NCBI GenBank assembly: GCA_004210915.1
Contig: SEGS01000023.1
Span: forward strand, 1-50,956
Length of the DNA: 50,956 nucleotides
Source of the DNA: Variovorax sp.
GTDB taxonomy: Bacteria > Pseudomonadota > Gammaproteobacteria > Burkholderiales > Burkholderiaceae_C
Direction: 5' to 3'
The stretch's first letter is position 1; each line of letters opens with the position of its first letter. Positions 24,768 through 33,955 of this stretch are shown here, piece by piece. The translations under genes were made by a program, and so were the position numbers. The notes beneath the pieces were generated by a model. That model was not told where the DNA came from and made no database searches. It saw nothing but the letters and a program-made list of their open reading frames with translations.

Positions 24768-25732
24768 ATATCTTCGAGCAGGGAGTAGGGCAGGGGGTCG
24801 ACCCGCAGGGCCGGCCCGTGGGTCGCTTCGGCCCCCTCGGCCGCGCCGGCGTGCAGCGGCCCCGCGTCGAGCGCCGCAATTTGCATCGAGACCAGCGCCG
24901 CCCATCCGCCGCCGGGCGCCTCGGCCGCCTGCGCCACGGTGCCGACCGGCTGCGTCGCGTCGCTGCCGGCAAATACCTCCTGCCCGACCACGACCGGGCC
25001 ATCGGCTTGCACCACGCAGCTCCGGCGCTTGAGCGTGCCACGGAACTGGCTGCGCGCGACGATCTCCTGGCCCGGGTAGCAACCCTTCTTGAAGTTCACG
25101 CCGCCGACCGATTCGTAGTTGAGCATCTGCGGCACAAAGGCCTCGACCACCGGTTGGGTGAGCGTCACGATGCCGCTGCGCACCTCGCTCCAGGCCCAGA
25201 GCGCGGGATCGAGCGCGGGGCCGGTGGGCGCGGCGCTGCCCGCGGGCGCGATCCAGAGGGCGCGGGGCACGCCATCGGCCGGATAGAGGGTGACGACGCT
25301 GGCCTCGGCGCCGGCTTCGATCGATCCCACCAGCGGCACCGCGCTGCGTTGCCACGGCGTAGCAACGGCGCCGGGCGCGTTCGCGCTAACCGCATTGCCC
25401 GCCAGACCGTAGAGCGCGTACGCCTCGCTCGCGTCGCTGAGCTTGGCCTTGGCGCGCATCACATACATCGACAAGCGCTTGAGCGTGGCTGCGAGGATGT
25501 CGCGGCTGCACACCAGCAGGATGCGCTCCGGTTCGGGGCGGATGCCGATAAAGCTCGCGATCATCCGGCCCTTGGCGGTGCACAGGGCGGCCAGCCGCGC
25601 CTCGGACGCGCCGAGCAGGGCGAAGTCCTGCGTCAGCTGGCCATGCAGAAAGCTGGCGGCATCGGGGCCTTCGGCGAGGATCACGCCGAGGTGGGCGACG
25701 GGGCTGACCCCTTGGATTGCGACTGTGCTCAT
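24764..25732 (-). CDS. ygfZ: Folate-binding protein YgfZ (tRNA-modifying / Fe-S cluster repair protein)
   Basis: A 322-residue protein with the family signature KKGCYPGQEIVAR near residue 215, including the conserved Cys. YgfZ is a GcvT-like folate-binding protein that helps maintain certain Fe-S enzymes such as MiaB. The N-terminal part (LGVILAEGPDAASFLHGQLTQDF, AALCTAKGRMIASF) matches the usual start of the family. The gene is divergent from mltG with 129 bases between, a common betaproteobacterial arrangement. Confidence 0.93.
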   Translation of the reverse strand: MSTVAIQGVSPVAHLGVILAEGPDAASFLHGQLTQDFALLGASEARLAALCTAKGRMIASFIGIRPEPERILLVCSRDILAATLKRLSMYVMRAKAKLSDASEAYALYGLAGNAVSANAPGAVATPWQRSAVPLVGSIEAGAEASVVTLYPADGVPRALWIAPAGSAAPTGPALDPALWAWSEVRSGIVTLTQPVVEAFVPQMLNYESVGGVNFKKGCYPGQEIVARSQFRGTLKRRSCVVQADGPVVVGQEVFAGSDATQPVGTVAQAAEAPGGGWAALVSMQIAALDAGPLHAGAAEGAEATHGPALRVDPLPYSLLEDI

Positions 25733-25861
25733 GGCTGAATTATCATGGCCGGCTGCATTCCGCCGCGACGACCGGCCGGTCGTCCGGACCCGTCGCAGGG
25801 CCTTGTCGCCCGGTGTCGCCCGGCTCTTCAGCCGCCTGTGTTTCTCGTTCCACGGAGCCTC

Positions 25862-26881
25862 GTGCGTCGATTCTTCCTCACCCTCTTTCTTCTGATCTCA
25901 CTCGCCGCGCTGGGCCTCGGCGCGGCCGGCCTGTGGTGGGTCAACCAGCCGCTCAAGCTGCCGGCGCCCACGGTCGATCTCTCGGTCGAGCCCGGCACCA
26001 CGCCGCGCGGCATCGCGCAGTCGGTTGCCGATGCCGGCGTGCAGGTCCAGCCGCAAATGCTCTACGCCTGGTTCCGCTTCTCGGGCCAGGACCGCCAGAT
26101 GCGCGCCGGGAGCTACGAGCTCGAAGCCGGCATCACGCCACGCAGCCTGCTCGACGTGCTGGTGCGCGGCGAGGAAGCGACCCGCAGCATCGTGCTGGTC
26201 GAAGGCTGGAACTTCCGACAAGTGCGTGCCGCGCTGGCCAAGGCCGAGCAGCTCAAGCCCGAAACGGTGGGCCTGACCGACGAAGCGCTGATGGCGCAGC
26301 TCGGCAAGCCCGGTTTGCACCCCGAGGGACGCTTCTTCCCGGACACCTACACCTACTCGAAAGGCTCGACCGACGTGGGCGTGCTGCGGCGCGCCATGCG
26401 GGCGATGGACAAGCGGCTCGAGGCCGCGTGGTCCGCGCGCGCATCGGACTTGCCGCTCAAAACGGCCGATGAGGCCCTGATTCTGGCGAGCATTGTCGAA
26501 AAGGAGACAGGCAAGTCCAAAGATCGCGCTGAGATTGCCGGCGTTTTCGCCAATCGGCTGCGCATTGGCATGCCGCTTCAAACCGACCCGACCGTGATCT
26601 ACGGCATGGGCACGCGCTTCGACGGCAACCTGCGCCGCCGCGATCTGCAGACCGATACGCCCTGGAACACCTACACGCGCGGGGGCCTGCCGCCCACGCC
26701 GATCGCGATGCCGGGCAAGGCCGCGCTGCTCGCAGCGGTGCAACCGGCGGCGACGAAATCCCTGTATTTCGTCTCGCGCGGCGACGGTACCAGCCAGTTC
26801 AGCACCTCGCTCGACGATCACAACCGGGCCGTGAACCGTTACCAGCGCGGCATCGAGGCGCCGCCGAAAGTCGGGCCATGA
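25862..26881 (+). CDS. mltG: Endolytic murein transglycosylase MltG
   Basis: A 339-residue inner-membrane protein (YceG family). One N-terminal transmembrane helix ([23 protein letters not shown]) is followed by a periplasmic LysM-like region ([20 protein letters not shown]) and the catalytic domain with ASIVEKETG (catalytic Glu213) and [27 protein letters not shown]. It cleaves nascent glycan strands and is thought to terminate their polymerisation. I chose GTG 25862 because GGAG lies 5 bases upstream and the helix then starts at residue 4; the longer open frame has no family match. Its stop overlaps tmk (ATGA). Confidence 0.95.
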   Translation: MRRFFLTLFLLISLAALGLGAAGLWWVNQPLKLPAPTVDLSVEPGTTPRGIAQSVADAGVQVQPQMLYAWFRFSGQDRQMRAGSYELEAGITPRSLLDVLVRGEEATRSIVLVEGWNFRQVRAALAKAEQLKPETVGLTDEALMAQLGKPGLHPEGRFFPDTYTYSKGSTDVGVLRRAMRAMDKRLEAAWSARASDLPLKTADEALILASIVEKETGKSKDRAEIAGVFANRLRIGMPLQTDPTVIYGMGTRFDGNLRRRDLQTDTPWNTYTRGGLPPTPIAMPGKAALLAAVQPAATKSLYFVSRGDGTSQFSTSLDDHNRAVNRYQRGIEAPPKVGP

Positions 26882-27540
26882 GCGGCTTGTTCCTCACGCT
26901 CGAAGGGATCGATGGCGCCGGCAAGTCCAGCCATCTCGACGCGATCGAAGCGCTGCTCGGGACGCAAGGCCGCACGGTCACGCGCACCCGGGAGCCGGGC
27001 GGCACACCGCTGGCGGAGACGCTGCGCGGCTTGATCCTGAACGAGCCGATGGATCCGTTGACCGAATCGCTGCTGGTCTTCGCCGCGCGGCGCGACCATA
27101 TCGTGCGTGTGATTGCGCCCGCCCTGGCGCGCGGCGATGTCGTGCTGTGCGACCGCTTCACCGACGCCACCTTCGCCTACCAGGGCGCCGGACGCGGGTT
27201 CGACGCGCAGGTGCTCTCGACGCTGGAACGCTGGGTGCAGGCCGAGCCTTCTGCAGACCAGGACGCGGCGCTGTTGCAGCCCGATCTGACCCTCTGGTTC
27301 GACCTCCCGCCCGAGACCGCCGCTGCTCGCTTGGCCGACGCGCGGATGCCCGATCGCTTCGAAGCCGAGCCCGTGGCCTTCTTCCGCCGCGTCGCCAGCG
27401 GCTATGCCGCGCGCGCGCAGGGCAGCGCCCGATTCGCCCGGATCGACGCCGTGCAGGCGCGGGACCAGGTCTGGCAGCAGATCGAGGCCGTGCTGATCGA
27501 CCGCGGCGTCCTCGCGCCGCCGCTCGGGACCGCGCGTTGA
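26878..27540 (+). CDS. tmk: Thymidylate kinase
   Basis: A 220-residue dTMP kinase. The P-loop is EGIDGAGKS (9-17), followed by [14 protein letters not shown], the DRF motif in [20 protein letters not shown], and the lid region around ARMPDRFE. It makes dTDP from dTMP for DNA synthesis. ATG 26878 overlaps the mltG stop and its own TGA overlaps the TTG start of holB, so three consecutive genes are translationally coupled. Confidence 0.96.
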   Translation: MSGLFLTLEGIDGAGKSSHLDAIEALLGTQGRTVTRTREPGGTPLAETLRGLILNEPMDPLTESLLVFAARRDHIVRVIAPALARGDVVLCDRFTDATFAYQGAGRGFDAQVLSTLERWVQAEPSADQDAALLQPDLTLWFDLPPETAAARLADARMPDRFEAEPVAFFRRVASGYAARAQGSARFARIDAVQARDQVWQQIEAVLIDRGVLAPPLGTAR

Positions 27541-28556
27541 GCGCCGCGCCCGCCTTGTCGCCCTGGCTGGCCCGCCCGCTGGCCGAGTTGCTGCGCCAGC
27601 GCGGGCACGCGTGGTTGTTGCAGGGCCCCTCGGGCATCGGCCAGTACGAGCTGGCGCTGGCGCTGGCTGCTGCGTGGCTGTGCGAGCACCCCGAAGAGCA
27701 GGGCGGCGCCGCCTGCGGGCATTGCGCCAGCTGCCACGCCATCGCGGTGCGCACGCATGCCGACCTGTGCGTGCTGATGCCGGAAGTGGCGATGCAGGAG
27801 CTCGGCTGGCCCTTGGACGAAAAAGCCCAGGCGGACATCGACGACAAGAAGCGCAAGGCCAGTCGCGAGATCCGCGTCGAGGCCATGCGCGACGCGGTCG
27901 GCTTCGCCCAGCGCACCAGCGCCCGCGGCCGCGGCAAGGTGGTGCTGGTGTATCCGGCCGAGCGGATGAACACCATCACCGCCAATGCATTGCTCAAGAC
28001 GCTGGAAGAGCCCGTCGGCGATGTGCGTTTCGTACTGGCCACCGAAGCGGCTTGGCAGTTGCTGCCCACCATTCGCAGCCGCTGCCTGGGATTCACATTG
28101 CCGTGGCCGGAAGCCGCCGAGGCCGAGGCCTGGCTGGTGGCGCACGCGGTCCCGGCAGCCGATGCGTCGGCGCTGTTGCGCGCTGCCGGCGGCCGGCCGA
28201 GCGATGCGTTGCGGCTGGCCCGCGCCGGCCAATCCCCGAAGGCTTGGGCCTTGCTGCCGAAAGCGATCGAGCGCGGTGACGTCGGAGCGCTGGCCGATCA
28301 GGCGCCCGCGCAAGCCATCGCCGCCTTGCAGAAGCTCTGCCATGACCTGATGGCGATCGGCGCCGGGGCGGCGCCCCGGTTCTTCGAAGCGGCCGATCTA
28401 CCCCCGGCACCGCCACTGCGCGCACTGGGACGCTGGTCGAAATCGCTGGCAGGTGCGGCAAAAACCGCAGAACACCCGTTCAATGCCGGCCTCATGCTCG
28501 AAGCCCTTGTGAGCGAGGCGCGAAGCGCCATACACTCTGTTGCAAATCGCCCATGA
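27537..28556 (+). CDS. holB: DNA polymerase III subunit delta'
   Basis: A 339-residue clamp-loader subunit. The N-terminal AAA+ domain has a degenerate Walker [11 protein letters not shown] (Gln where other loaders have Lys), as expected for the non-hydrolysing delta' subunit, then a four-Cys zinc module (CGHCASCHA), and the SRC motif in [25 protein letters not shown] is the classic holB signature. The start is TTG 27537, overlapping tmk by 4 bases; no ATG fits. Translation of pilZ starts inside its stop (ATGA, 28553-28556). Confidence 0.93.
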   Translation: MSAAPALSPWLARPLAELLRQRGHAWLLQGPSGIGQYELALALAAAWLCEHPEEQGGAACGHCASCHAIAVRTHADLCVLMPEVAMQELGWPLDEKAQADIDDKKRKASREIRVEAMRDAVGFAQRTSARGRGKVVLVYPAERMNTITANALLKTLEEPVGDVRFVLATEAAWQLLPTIRSRCLGFTLPWPEAAEAEAWLVAHAVPAADASALLRAAGGRPSDALRLARAGQSPKAWALLPKAIERGDVGALADQAPAQAIAALQKLCHDLMAIGAGAAPRFFEAADLPPAPPLRALGRWSKSLAGAAKTAEHPFNAGLMLEALVSEARSAIHSVANRP

Positions 28557-28945
28557 ACACGCCCGCCATACCCTCATCCACCGCGCCCGCCGGCGCTGGC
28601 GCACCCGCCCGGCCGAGCGTGATCCAGCTGGCCATCAAGGAGAAGGGCGCGTTGTACGCGGCCTACATCCCCTTGTTCGCCGAGGGCGGCATCTTCATCC
28701 CGACCTCGCGCGAGTACCGCCTGGGCGACGACGTCTACGTGCTCCTGACATTGCCCGACGACCCGCAGCGCTACCCCGTGGCCGGCAAGGTCGCCTGGAT
28801 CACGCCGGCGCGCGCCGCTGGCAATCGCGCGCCCGGTGTCGGCATCCGCTTTCCGTCCGACGAGAAGTCGCGGCAACTCAAGCTGCGCATCGAAGAAGCG
28901 CTCGGCGCCACCTTGGGCTCCGACCGCGCGACACAGACCATCTAG
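28553..28945 (+). CDS. pilZ: PilZ-domain protein, type IV pilus-associated
   Basis: A 130-residue PilZ protein in the holB-pilZ-tatD context usual for the type IV pilus PilZ. Conserved parts are LYAAYIPLFAEGGIFIPTSREYRLGDDVYVLLTLPDD and GVGIRFP. The canonical c-di-GMP-binding RxxxR and (D/N)xSxxG motifs are not evident, as for the PilZ of PilZ-PilF/PilB systems, so nucleotide binding is doubtful. It probably acts in pilus assembly at the inner membrane, by family knowledge. Confidence 0.85.
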   Translation: MNTPAIPSSTAPAGAGAPARPSVIQLAIKEKGALYAAYIPLFAEGGIFIPTSREYRLGDDVYVLLTLPDDPQRYPVAGKVAWITPARAAGNRAPGVGIRFPSDEKSRQLKLRIEEALGATLGSDRATQTI

Positions 28946-29038
28946 ATCGGACAGCGCTCGGCAGGTCAGCGGGGCGCGGTCATTGGGCCCAGCCCGTGCC
29001 GTTGACGCCGTTGTCTTGGCAGTTGGCGACAATTGGGC

Positions 29039-29845
29039 ATGTTCACCGACTCCCACTGCCATCTCACTTTTCCCGATTTCGCCGACCGGATGCCTGAAAT
29101 CCGCGAGGCCATGGCCGCGGCGCAGGTCGACCGTGCGCTCTGCATCTGCACGCAGCTCGAGGAATTCGATGCGGTCCAGGCGCTCGCCGCCCGCTACGAC
29201 AACTTCTGGGCCAGCGTGGGCGTGCACCCGGACAACGAAGGCATCACCGAACCCACCTTCGACGACCTCATCGAGCGCGCGGCCATGCCGAAAGTGGTCG
29301 CCATCGGCGAGACCGGGCTGGACTACTATCAGATGGACCAGCGCAAGGGCGGTCGCACCATCGCGGACATGGAATGGCAGCGTGACCGCTTTCGCGTCCA
29401 CATCCGCGCTGCGCAGGCCACGCAGAAGCCGCTGGTCATCCACACCCGGGAAGCGTCGGCCGACACGATCGCGATCCTGAAGGAGGAGGGCGAAGACGGC
29501 GCGGGCAGGGCAGCCGGCGGCGTCTTCCACTGCTTCACCGAAACCGCCGAGGTGGCGCGGGCGGCGCTCGATCTGGGCTTCTACATTTCCTTTTCGGGCA
29601 TCCTGACCTTCAAGAAGGCGCAGGATCTGCGCGATGTGGCGGCCTTCGTGCCCATGGACCGGATGCTGATCGAAACCGACAGCCCGTATCTCGCGCCCGT
29701 TCCATACCGCGGCAAGACCAACAATCCGTCCTACGTGCCATTCGTTGCGAAGCAGATTGCCGAACTCCGGCAACTGCCCGTCGAAGCAGTGGCGCAAGCC
29801 ACCAGCCAGAACTTCGAGACCCTTTTCAAGGGCGTCAAATCATGA
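29039..29845 (+). CDS. TatD-family metal-dependent hydrolase
   Basis: A 268-residue TIM-barrel hydrolase. Metal ligands are visible in DSHCH (His6, His8), GETGLDYY (Glu), VIHTRE (His), FHCFTE (His) and IETDSPYLAPVPYRGKTN (Asp). Family members have metal-dependent DNase activity. ATG 29039 begins MFTDSHCH, the standard start; a TTG two codons earlier is ignored. The 93 bases after pilZ hold no other feature. It overlaps the ankyrin gene by ATGA (29842-29845). Confidence 0.93.
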   Translation: MFTDSHCHLTFPDFADRMPEIREAMAAAQVDRALCICTQLEEFDAVQALAARYDNFWASVGVHPDNEGITEPTFDDLIERAAMPKVVAIGETGLDYYQMDQRKGGRTIADMEWQRDRFRVHIRAAQATQKPLVIHTREASADTIAILKEEGEDGAGRAAGGVFHCFTETAEVARAALDLGFYISFSGILTFKKAQDLRDVAAFVPMDRMLIETDSPYLAPVPYRGKTNNPSYVPFVAKQIAELRQLPVEAVAQATSQNFETLFKGVKS

Positions 29846-30525
29846 GAAACCACTTCAAAAAACTTGCCTGTCTTTTTGTTTTCGTTGCAGCCAATGCAAC
29901 CACCGGCGCCAGCGCGAACTCCTTCGACGATTTCTTCCGGGCCGTGCGCGGCGACAACGCAGGAGCCGTGACTGCGCTGATTGCGCGCGGGTTCGACCCC
30001 AACACGCGCGATGCCAACGGCCAGACCGGCCTGCTGCTGGCCTTGCGCGAACCCTCGCCGCGGGTGATCGACGCGCTCCTCGCATCGCCCAAAACGAACG
30101 TTGAGGCCCGTAACGCCAAGGACGAGAGTCCGCTGATGCTGGCCGCACTCAAGGGCCAGGACGATCTGGTCGCCAAGCTGCTCAAGCGCGACGCCGACGT
30201 CAACAAACCTGGCTGGACGCCGTTGCACTACGCCGCGACCGGCGGCCAACTCAATGCCATCAAGGTATTGCTCGAAAACCACGCGTTCATCGATGCCCAG
30301 TCGCCGAACGGCACCACGCCTTTGATGATGGCCGCCATGTACGGCTCGGCCGACGCGATCAAGTTGCTCCTGAACGAAGGAGCGGATCCGACGATGAAGA
30401 ACGAGCAGGGCCTGACGGCCATCGACTTCGCCAAACGCGCCAACCGCCAGGAAGCGGTCGACTGGATCGGCACCGCGGCCGCGCGGTTTCAGAGGCAAAA
30501 ACCTGCAAGCGACGGCAAATGGTGA
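29842..30525 (+). CDS. Exported ankyrin-repeat protein
   Basis: A 227-residue protein. Residues 1-25 are a signal peptide (KKLACLFVFVAANATTGASA). About five ankyrin repeats follow (DNAGAVTALIARGFDPNTRDANGQTGLLLA, KDESPLMLAALKGQDDL..., GWTPLHYAATGGQLNAI, GTTPLMMAAMYGSADAI, GLTAIDFAKRANRQEAV). It would be a periplasmic protein-binding scaffold; partners are unknown. Coupling to tatD by overlap is a common betaproteobacterial arrangement. A second exported ankyrin gene lies at 36010-36708. Confidence 0.9.
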   Translation: MRNHFKKLACLFVFVAANATTGASANSFDDFFRAVRGDNAGAVTALIARGFDPNTRDANGQTGLLLALREPSPRVIDALLASPKTNVEARNAKDESPLMLAALKGQDDLVAKLLKRDADVNKPGWTPLHYAATGGQLNAIKVLLENHAFIDAQSPNGTTPLMMAAMYGSADAIKLLLNEGADPTMKNEQGLTAIDFAKRANRQEAVDWIGTAAARFQRQKPASDGKW

Positions 30526-30531
30526 TCCGGC

Positions 30532-31128
30532 CTAGCGCGCGCGTGAGCGATCGTCCTGGGGCTCCAGCGACCACGCTGCAGTGACCTTGTCCGTCTCGCG
30601 CGTTCGGTCCGCATCGATCCGCCTGGCAGCCAGCAACGCTGACATCTCGAGCTTTTTGAGATCGCGCTGAGCCAGAGCGGGATTGGCGCCGGTGCTGAAG
30701 CAGCACAGCGTTCCGTAGACCCGGCCATCGTTCAGCACGATGGGCACACTGAGATGCGCGCCGACCGGAAACGGTGTCGCTGGCAACTGGTCGAAGTCGG
30801 GCAGCTTCGCAACGTCCTGCACCAAACCTGGAAGCCGGCCATCGACCACGCGTTGGCAAAACGATTGCTCGAGCGGCGCCGATTCGTTGGCGGCGATCAA
30901 TGACGGCCTGTCAGGCGCCGTATTGACGTGACGGAACACGCGCCGCCCGTCGACGAACTCCGAGACGAACACAACGTCCATCCTGAGATGCTCGCGAAGC
31001 AGTTTGAGCACTTCTGGCACCGAGTCGTTGATGAGCGCATCGCCGCCATCCGCGGTCGCCACGAGGAGTTCGGAAACCCGGACTTCAAAAGCATCCGGCG
31101 CGTAGTCGTGTTCATGGAAGAGCGTCAT
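30532..31128 (-). CDS. GAF-domain protein
   Basis: A 198-residue soluble protein that is essentially one GAF domain: SVPEVLKLLREHLRMDVVFVSEF, ESAPLEQSFCQRVVDG, FPVGAHLSVPIVLNDGRVYGTLCCFS. GAF domains bind small ligands or cyclic nucleotides. No output domain (kinase, GGDEF, EAL) is attached. The start is set at ATG 31128 (MTLFHEHDYAPD), as the residues upstream of it look non-coding. A nucleotide cyclase gene lies upstream in the same direction, separated by about 195 AT-rich bases, so a cyclic-nucleotide link is possible but not shown. Confidence 0.8.
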   Translation of the reverse strand: MTLFHEHDYAPDAFEVRVSELLVATADGGDALINDSVPEVLKLLREHLRMDVVFVSEFVDGRRVFRHVNTAPDRPSLIAANESAPLEQSFCQRVVDGRLPGLVQDVAKLPDFDQLPATPFPVGAHLSVPIVLNDGRVYGTLCCFSTGANPALAQRDLKKLEMSALLAARRIDADRTRETDKVTAAWSLEPQDDRSRAR

Positions 31129-31250
31129 GCGGATGAGTCTGGCACAGGGCAAGGGGCAGCGGCGCAGACGATGCGAAAGTCCACTTCGGCCTCGCTCAAT
31201 AAAAATACAACAACAACAATGTATATTATGTTAAATACAATGCGTCTTTT

Positions 31251-31275
31251 GCCTCAGTGTTTTTGAAACTGAGGC
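31251..31275. other. Hairpin with perfect 8-bp stem in AT-rich gap
   Basis: GCCTCAGT and ACTGAGGC flank a 9-base loop. It is in the gap between two minus-strand genes. Neither side has the T-run expected of an intrinsic terminator. The neighbouring 31195-31250 is strongly AT-rich and would be the promoter region of the GAF gene. Role unknown. Confidence 0.35.
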
Positions 31276-31322
31276 TCGCCTGCGCTGCGGGCCAAGCCCC
31301 TTCCCGGCCCTTCACCGTCGGG

Positions 31323-32267
31323 TCAGCGCGCGTCGCGACGGGATAACAAGAGGCTGCCGCCCGTCGTGTTGAATGCAATCGTCGGCGCGCTGAAGTCGCT
31401 CAACGGAGCACCCAAGCCGATCTCGCCGCTGCCGTGCAGTACGCATTCTTCGCGGCGCAGCGCGATCTCGCCGCTGGCGCCGGCGGTGCCATGGAACCGG
31501 ACCCATGTGCCATACGTGCTGACGTCGACCAGCACGCAGCTGCCCTGGCGCGCCTCGATGCGCGCATGCAGCCGCGACACGCGCGGATCGTTCACCACGA
31601 ACTGGGCATCGTCGACGCGGCCCAAGTGAATCGGCAATTCAGTTGCGCGGTACAGCGAACGGACATCGAGCCAAGCCAATTCGATCTGCCCAAAAGACGA
31701 ATCCTGCGGCTTGCCGGGCGTGAGCACGGCCGGCATGGTGAAAAACTCGGAGACTTCGTCCTGCCAGTCGATCCGGTGGACGACCGGCATCTCGTTCTTT
31801 CCACGGATGTTGATAGGCCCCAGATTGCGGTGATTCACCTCGCCTTCGCGCAATTGCGCAATGACCGATTCCGTGGCCCAAATCTGCCCGGGGCCCGCCA
31901 GATCGCTCAGGCGGGAGGCCAGATTGACGGCATCGCCGTAGCAATCGCCATCGACTTCGACCACCTCGCCGCTGGCCACACCGATTTGCAGATCCATGCG
32001 GAGCGGTGCTGGCCAGGAGAGCAACCTTTTCTGGTGATTTCGTTGCAATTCGAGTACGGCATTGGTCGCGGACGACCCACCCAGAAACACCGCAAAAACA
32101 CCATCGCCCAGCGATTTGACGACGCGCCCGCCGTGCGCTTCACAAACGCCGCCGATCCACTGGATCAGCCGGGTCACGGTTTCTGTGGCCTTGGCATTCC
32201 CCATGGCTTCGAACACCTTGGTGCTGCCCGTGAGGTCTGCGAATACGACTGTCGAATTGGCCGCCAT
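31323..32267 (-). CDS. Class III nucleotide cyclase with C-terminal FHA domain
   Basis: A 314-residue protein. Residues about 5-170 form an adenylate/guanylate cyclase domain (VVFADLTGSTKVFEAMG with the metal Asp11, HGGRVVKSLGDGVFAVF with the second Asp, GVASGEVVEVDGDCYGDAVNLASRL). Residues about 220-300 match an FHA phosphothreonine-binding domain (PIHLGRVDDAQFVVNDPRVSRLHARI). So cAMP (or cGMP) synthesis would be linked to protein phosphorylation. ATG 32267 is preferred because the cyclase domain begins immediately; a TTG at 32333 is an alternative. No membrane segment is visible. Confidence 0.85.
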   Translation of the reverse strand: MAANSTVVFADLTGSTKVFEAMGNAKATETVTRLIQWIGGVCEAHGGRVVKSLGDGVFAVFLGGSSATNAVLELQRNHQKRLLSWPAPLRMDLQIGVASGEVVEVDGDCYGDAVNLASRLSDLAGPGQIWATESVIAQLREGEVNHRNLGPINIRGKNEMPVVHRIDWQDEVSEFFTMPAVLTPGKPQDSSFGQIELAWLDVRSLYRATELPIHLGRVDDAQFVVNDPRVSRLHARIEARQGSCVLVDVSTYGTWVRFHGTAGASGEIALRREECVLHGSGEIGLGAPLSDFSAPTIAFNTTGGSLLLSRRDAR

Positions 32268-32587
32268 GGAAGATGTTTTTGGTTCGTCGCAGTAGCCGAT
32301 TATGGCGAAGCCGGGTGCGTCGGCTTTCCCCAAAGAGCAAGAGCCTCGGCAATGAGACAGTTTCGTCGCTTTTTCATCTCGATACGCACAGTACGAAGGA
32401 GCGCGGCGCCTGGATGCAGACCAACCCCAAGAAAGAGAACTTAGGTATCAATTGAAAGCCAAGTGGTTGAAATCATTCGTGAATTATGTTGTTTTAAACC
32501 ATTAAATAGTGTGTCCCATCTTGTGCGCTGTAGCGCGACCTATTACCTTAGCCACATCATCGCAACCGGCTGACAGCTCTCGTTTCC
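32268..32587. other. 320-base intergenic region between divergent genes
   Basis: The half nearest the plus-strand gene (about 32440-32530) is markedly AT-rich and is the likely promoter region for it. I see a short open frame (MQTNPKKENLGIN) near 32413 without a start signal, which I do not call a gene. No repeat or hairpin worth naming. Confidence 0.5.
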
Positions 32588-32920
32588 ATGGTGTTCTTCA
32601 ACCGCTTCTTCAGGCTCCTGTCTTTGCCCGGCTTCGGCTTCCGCCGTTCGCCCGATCAGCAAATGGGCCGGATTCGCACTGCAATGCTGTCGCTGTTGCA
32701 AGTGCATGGTGGTCATTCTGTTCAACGCGTTGCCCAACGGGTCCGTTTCGCCGGCGATCTGGAATCGCTCTGGTATTTGCGCCAGGATGTTCTGGCGGCG
32801 CTCAGCGCAGTCGATGGCGAGGTGGCTGCCCGGCGTCAGATGAAGCAGATCAACAGCATGTTCAAGGGTGGATTGCCCGGCACGCTGGGGCCGCGCCCGC
32901 ACAACCGCTTCACTGCCTGA
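32588..32920 (+). CDS. Small hypothetical protein
   Basis: A 110-residue basic protein (MVFFNRFFRLLSLPGFGFRRSPDQQMGRIRTAML...). It has an amphipathic N-terminus, a helical middle (RVAQRVRFAGDLESLWYLRQDVLAALSAVDGEVAARRQM) and a Gly/Pro-rich tail. No signal peptide or known motif; a few Burkholderiales genomes are likely to carry homologues, but I do not recognise a family. Its separation from neighbours, its own AT-rich upstream region and its codon bias support it being real. Confidence 0.6.
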   Translation: MVFFNRFFRLLSLPGFGFRRSPDQQMGRIRTAMLSLLQVHGGHSVQRVAQRVRFAGDLESLWYLRQDVLAALSAVDGEVAARRQMKQINSMFKGGLPGTLGPRPHNRFTA

Positions 32921-32992
32921 CCCGGCTTGCGCCGCCCGGCGCACGTGGCCCAGGCCAATCGGCGCCGCGGCGCCCTTCCTGCACCGCCCGGT

Positions 32993-33955
32993 TCAGCGCG
33001 CGTGATCTGCGCCGTGCGCATGGGAATGCGCATGGCGATGCCCCCACACCATGAACACGTCCCGCCCGTCGGCGGCCAGTTCCACTTTCGCGCCCACAGG
33101 CAGCAGCACCTTGGTCGGCACATGACCGAAAGGCAAGCCGGTCAGCACGGGCACCTTCAGTGACGCCCGCAGCCGCTCAACGACCGAGTCCATCCCGAAG
33201 CCACGGTCGTAGCCTGCGACTTTGCGCACGCCGGTGAACTGGCCCAGCACGACCGCGCGCTGCCGTGTCAACACCCCGGCCAGCCGCAGTTGATCGAGCA
33301 TTCGCTCGATCCGGTACGGGTGCTCGTTCACGTCTTCAAGAAAGAGCACGCCCTTGTCGATGGCCGGAAAGTAAGGCGTCCCGAGCAGGCTCACGAGCAC
33401 GCAGAGGTTGCCGCCCCACAAGGTGGCGCCGTGGATGCTGCGAAACGCCTCCATGGCGGCCGCGTCACGCGCCGGCACGCGCCAGCCTGTGCCCTCCCCC
33501 TGCCCGCTGACCAGATCGTCGAAGCATGCTTCCATGATCTCGTCGGGCCCCGCTTCCGCACCAAAATCCTCACCGACCGCCGGCCCAGCCCAGGTCATGG
33601 CGCCGGTCTTCGCCAGCAGCGCGTTCTGCAGCGCCGTGAAATCGCTGAGGCCGACGAACTCGGTGCCGCGCTCGATGGCCTTGGCGATCGCCCTGTAGGG
33701 CAGCGCTTCGAGGATCCGCGTCAGACCGTAGCCCCCGCGGGCAATCAGCGCGACATCGGCCTTGCTCGCGGCTGCGCGCGCGATGGCCGCAAGCCGCGTC
33801 GCGTCGTCGCCGGCAAAACGCTGGTGCGCCATGAGCGCGGCTTCGTCCACTTCAACCTCGTGGCCGAGTGCCTTGAGCCGTGCCACGCCCCGCCGGAACG
33901 CGGCCTTGTCGCGCACCGCGCTCGCGGGCGAATAGATGTAGATGTGCTTGTTCAC
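32993..33955 (-). CDS. LD-carboxypeptidase (LdcA / MccF family)
   Basis: A 320-residue S66-family peptidase. The nucleophile region is GLSDFTALQNALLAKTG, preceded by IARGGYGLTRIL. Other conserved parts are LFLEDVNEHPYRIERMLDQL (catalytic Glu) and GLPFGHVPTKVLLPVG (catalytic His). These Ser-Glu-His enzymes remove the terminal D-Ala of tetrapeptides during cytoplasmic murein recycling; MccF homologues detoxify microcin C. Sequence alone does not separate the two. GTG 33955 is the start and overlaps the stop of the tadA fusion (GTGA); the longer frame to 34267 is a shadow of that gene. Confidence 0.9.
   Translation of the reverse strand: MNKHIYIYSPASAVRDKAAFRRGVARLKALGHEVEVDEAALMAHQRFAGDDATRLAAIARAAASKADVALIARGGYGLTRILEALPYRAIAKAIERGTEFVGLSDFTALQNALLAKTGAMTWAGPAVGEDFGAEAGPDEIMEACFDDLVSGQGEGTGWRVPARDAAAMEAFRSIHGATLWGGNLCVLVSLLGTPYFPAIDKGVLFLEDVNEHPYRIERMLDQLRLAGVLTRQRAVVLGQFTGVRKVAGYDRGFGMDSVVERLRASLKVPVLTGLPFGHVPTKVLLPVGAKVELAADGRDVFMVWGHRHAHSHAHGADHAR

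Noticed and set aside
31251..31275. The hairpin as terminator of the cyclase gene
   Set aside because: No T-run after the stem on the minus strand.
32273..32455. A 60-codon plus-strand frame between the cyclase and the small hypothetical gene
   Set aside because: Arg/Ser-rich shadow-like translation that starts inside the cyclase gene's 5' region, with no ribosome-binding site.
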